A stretch of DNA of 64,000 nt from Clostridiales bacterium (GTDB lineage: Bacteria; Bacillota; Clostridia; Peptostreptococcales; Anaerovoracaceae): positions 4,864,929 through 4,928,928 of the forward strand of contig CP042469.1 of NCBI GenBank assembly GCA_015243575.1. Reading direction: 5' to 3'. This document shows, piece after piece, positions 61,404 through 64,000 of this stretch. Position 1 is the first letter of the stretch, and the number at the start of each line of letters is the position of its first letter. The position numbers were made by a program, and so were the translations under genes. Under the pieces are notes generated by a model. It saw nothing but the letters and a program-made list of their open reading frames with translations, made no database searches and had not been told where the DNA came from.

Positions 61404-61486
61404 AATTGATTGGATATGGGACTAAGGAGCAAGGCTGAAACAGAATTCCTTGATTTCGAATTAAGTCTGCTGTGAATTATGATGTG

Positions 61487-61525
61487 AAAGGAACGTTTTT
61501 CCTATTCTTGGAATGCGTTCCTTTT
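61487..61525 (+). terminator. Terminator of the epimerase-DeoC operon
   Basis: AAAGGAACG and CGTTCCTTT with an inner TTCC/GGAA pairing, followed by TTCC and T-rich sequence. Confidence 0.75.
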
Positions 61526-61691
61526 CCTTCTTTCCAGCCCATATTTCCCGGTTTAAATCAGGTTTACAAGGCAAATAATAATCTGCTATACTGGCTTTTA
61601 TAAGATTGAAAACAGAATCGCATCAAACAGAATTCCATGAAAGCGATCGCCCCAATTAGATGGTGTTAATGATAAATGAGGAGATGGGTAT

Positions 61692-64000
61692 ATGTCTGAT
61701 TCAATGCACATGCAATTACTGAAGCATCTGGAAACATTGAGTAGCAGGACGGATTGGAACCAATTGGAAGATCATACTGCGGGAAGCATTGCAGGGCTAC
61801 TTGGTATCAGCCGTACTTTAGCGAGCCAATATCTCAACGAGGAAGCCGCTGCGGGAACGCTGGTAAAAGTGAACACGCGTCCGGTCTACTTCTTTCATCG
61901 CCAGGCATTGCTGGGCGGTCGGGGGGAAGCGCTTCTTGATCCTGTCTATCCTTCTGTGCAGGAGCTGTATGCAGCGGTTCTTTCACTTCAGCCGGAGACC
62001 GGAGTTTTTGATAAACTGATCGGTTCAGAGGGAAGTCTCAGGTACAATGTGGAACAATGCAAAGCAGCCATTTCCTATCCGGGTAATGGCCTGCCGATTT
62101 TGCTTTGGGGCCCCACCGGCACGGGAAAAAGTTTTCTCGCGCAAATCATGCATGAATATGCTGTTCAAAAGGGCATTGTTGGGTCGGATGGCCGTTTTGT
62201 AGCGGTCAATTGCTCTGAATATGCAGATAATCCTGATTTCTTTTTGACGAACCTATTCGGATATGTAAGGGGTGCTTATACTGGAGCTGAACGAGATCGA
62301 AAAGGTCTGCTTTCTCTGGCGGACGGCGGCGTTTTGTTCCTTGATGAGGTACACTGTCTTTCCAATGAATGCCAGGAAAAGCTGTTCCACTTTATGGATA
62401 AGAGAAGCTATCATATGGTAGGAGACAACGAGAAATCCTATACCGCAAACGTCAGGCTGATTCTTGCCACAACAGAAGACCCCGCGCAAACGCTTTTAAG
62501 AACCCTTGTCAGAAGAATTCCCATGACGACGATACTGCCTTCCCTTGCAAAGCGCTCGTTACGAGAAAAGAAAGAGCTTTTGTACCATCAACTTGCTGCC
62601 GAATCCGTGCGCATCCGGCGCGACATCACCATACGGTTTGAAGCACATCAGATGATCCTCAATTATTCCTTCCCTGAAAATGTGGGACAGCTCGTAAATT
62701 GCATCAGTATCTGTGTTGCTAACGCAATTATTACGGCAGAGCCGGATCAGTCGCTGGAAATCCAGGTGCGTCATCTCCCGAACTATATTTTACAGGATCA
62801 TTATACGATTCCGCCGCAGCTTCAGATGTTAAAAAAGAACGTGCTGGATTTGGATCAGATCCGCTCAGAATTACAGCAGGAGCAAAAATTATTTCTGTTG
62901 AACCGGGATATTCTGCAAGGCAATGGAACAATCGCGGAGGTTGATGAAAACCCGGAGAAGTTTTTCTCGTTGATCCAGCTGCGTATGGAACAGTATTTTG
63001 ATGAGCTTTATCAGGAAACCAAGAACCGAGGACAAAACCCGTACGCGGCTTTTTGCCACGGCATCGTCAAGGGGATTTGCGCGAATCTTTCTCAGCGAAT
63101 GGGTACGGTCATTCAGGAGCACGATCTGGAAAATCTTTGTCTCATGGTGGATGATTTTCTTGACAATTTTACAATATGCACTCCTCTTGCAAAGAAAAAC
63201 GAAGTCCTGATACGGTCTATTCTTGATCAATTTAAGGGGTACAGCAGCGAGACCTTCGGCATGACACAAGAGTTTGCATCTCAGCTGGCAGCAGGGCTAA
63301 ACTGCGTCATACCCCCGCTGTTTTTGCTTGACCTGAATATTTGTATTCATTCCTTTACTCCCTTTGTTAACTGGAACCGTACAGTAGGGATTATTATTGC
63401 TCATGGATACTCTACCGCCAGCAGCATTGCCGCGACGGGAAATCATCTGCTGGGTCAGCATGTTTTTAATGCCATCGATATGCCGATGGAGGTGCATTCG
63501 GGTATTGTTGCGGCAAAGCTTACCGATTATCTCCGCAATTTACGAGGGGCAAAGGATGTGATCGTTCTTGTGGATATGGGATCATTGGAACAGATTTATA
63601 AGAATATTTCCTGTGAGGATAATATGAATCTCGGCTTCATCAACAACCTGTCAATGAAGCTGGTTCTCAACGTGGGCAGTATGATGATTCGGGATGTGCC
63701 CGTTAAAAATATTCTCTTAAGCTGCTGTGCAGATCCGGTTCAGTACGAATACGTTTTTCAGGAGAACCGAAAGAAACCCAATGTGATCCTCTCTGTCTGC
63801 GCAACGGGGATTGCAACAGCTGAGAAAATATCCCAGCTGTTCACACAAAGCTTTCCGGCGAAGGTTGACGTTTCGGTAATTACCTATAATTACAATAGCC
63901 TGATTGCCTCCGGCAAGCTTTCGCCGGTCTTCGAAAAAAATAATGTCCTTTTTATTGTGGGAACGCAGGACCCTGGAATTCCGGGCTACCCGTTTCTTGC
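61692..64000 (+). CDS. LevR/PRD-type sigma-54-dependent regulator, cut by the window end
   Basis: Open from ATG 61692 to the end (at least 769 residues); GAGGAGATGGG precedes the start. An N-terminal helix-turn-helix (about 25-60) is followed by a sigma-54 AAA domain: Walker A 'WGPTGTGKSF', the sigma-54 loop 'GAYTGAERD' and Walker B 'GGVLFLDEVH'. Then come a PRD-like helical region (about 430-530) and a PTS EIIA-Man-like domain with 'GIIIAHGYSTASSIA' (phospho-His) from about 555. It senses PTS phosphorylation and activates a sigma-54 promoter, presumably of a PTS operon to the right. No -24/-12 promoter was found in the window. Confidence 0.88.
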   Translation, partial: MSDSMHMQLLKHLETLSSRTDWNQLEDHTAGSIAGLLGISRTLASQYLNEEAAAGTLVKVNTRPVYFFHRQALLGGRGEALLDPVYPSVQELYAAVLSLQPETGVFDKLIGSEGSLRYNVEQCKAAISYPGNGLPILLWGPTGTGKSFLAQIMHEYAVQKGIVGSDGRFVAVNCSEYADNPDFFLTNLFGYVRGAYTGAERDRKGLLSLADGGVLFLDEVHCLSNECQEKLFHFMDKRSYHMVGDNEKSYTANVRLILATTEDPAQTLLRTLVRRIPMTTILPSLAKRSLREKKELLYHQLAAESVRIRRDITIRFEAHQMILNYSFPENVGQLVNCISICVANAIITAEPDQSLEIQVRHLPNYILQDHYTIPPQLQMLKKNVLDLDQIRSELQQEQKLFLLNRDILQGNGTIAEVDENPEKFFSLIQLRMEQYFDELYQETKNRGQNPYAAFCHGIVKGICANLSQRMGTVIQEHDLENLCLMVDDFLDNFTICTPLAKKNEVLIRSILDQFKGYSSETFGMTQEFASQLAAGLNCVIPPLFLLDLNICIHSFTPFVNWNRTVGIIIAHGYSTASSIAATGNHLLGQHVFNAIDMPMEVHSGIVAAKLTDYLRNLRGAKDVIVLVDMGSLEQIYKNISCEDNMNLGFINNLSMKLVLNVGSMMIRDVPVKNILLSCCADPVQYEYVFQENRKKPNVILSVCATGIATAEKISQLFTQSFPAKVDVSVITYNYNSLIASGKLSPVFEKNNVLFIVGTQDPGIPGYPFL

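Noticed and set aside
1-64000. tRNA, rRNA, prophage or plasmid replication genes
   Set aside because: None was recognised on either strand while reading the window; no integrase or attachment-site pair was seen next to the defence island.

Overview
The window reads as chromosomal DNA of a low-to-mid GC, anaerobic Firmicute, most likely a member of the Clostridia. The reasons are an oxygen-sensitive glycyl radical enzyme with its activase, an EFR1-type flavodoxin-ferredoxin, an SLH-anchored surface protein, a LevR-type sigma-54 activator, many strong AGGAGG ribosome sites and sigma-A promoters of the TATAAT type. This assignment is inference; there is no rRNA or tRNA in the window to fix it.

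Layout. 1-2.8 kb: a TetR regulator, galactokinase and an EFR1 ferredoxin. 2.9-7.6 kb: a resistance-flavoured stretch. It holds a MerR regulator with a textbook 19-bp-spacer promoter and an overlapping ABC-2/YhgE-like membrane protein. After it comes a duplicated MarR-monooxygenase module that brackets a chloramphenicol acetyltransferase; the second monooxygenase copy carries an in-frame internal deletion. 7.7-15.9 kb: an RND efflux pump (adaptor, permease, membrane amidohydrolase), divergent from a two-component system. 16-17 kb: a LysR regulator.

17-28.4 kb is a defence-type island. A three-gene operon (TerB-N protein, BrxD-like ATPase, Lhr-like helicase) matches the Shango anti-phage system. 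About 103-bp tandem repeats with nested hairpins and TATAAT boxes lie directly upstream. Next come an SGNH esterase and a small RNase H-like protein. Then follows a PspA cassette (PspA, a membrane coiled-coil protein, a soluble coiled-coil protein) whose two partners I do not recognise. It is flanked by about 124-bp imperfect direct repeats made of broken gene ends, and a YgjP metallopeptidase follows. This cassette is the best candidate for something undescribed.

28.4-35.6 kb: an Agr-like LytTR regulator and GHKL sensor with two identically built LytTR promoters. One is in front of the sensor gene, the other in front of a 24-residue peptide and a 1540-residue SLH surface protein. 35.6-39.5 kb: a decayed SEC-C gene, a zinc-ribbon protein, a PHP phosphoesterase, and a MarR-MFS pair with three copies of one palindromic operator. 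39.5-44.8 kb: ApbE, LysR, and a two-subunit flavin reductase of the cytosolic acrylate/cinnamate-reductase type, in which ApbE would flavinylate the large subunit. 44.9-46.2 kb: an ECF sigma factor and a DUF3795 protein.

46.8-64 kb is catabolic. AraC/cupin regulator, glycyl radical enzyme with an unusual Cys-Ile-Gln active-site triplet, activase and NhaC-family transporter form one unit. A SWIM protein separates it from a second unit. That unit has a DeoR regulator and FGGY kinase on the minus strand, and an epimerase-dehydrogenase-OYE-DeoC operon on the plus strand with a phased AAACAAAA operator-like array and a consensus promoter. This looks like a sugar or polyol route whose substrate I cannot name. 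The window ends inside a LevR/PRD-type sigma-54 activator.
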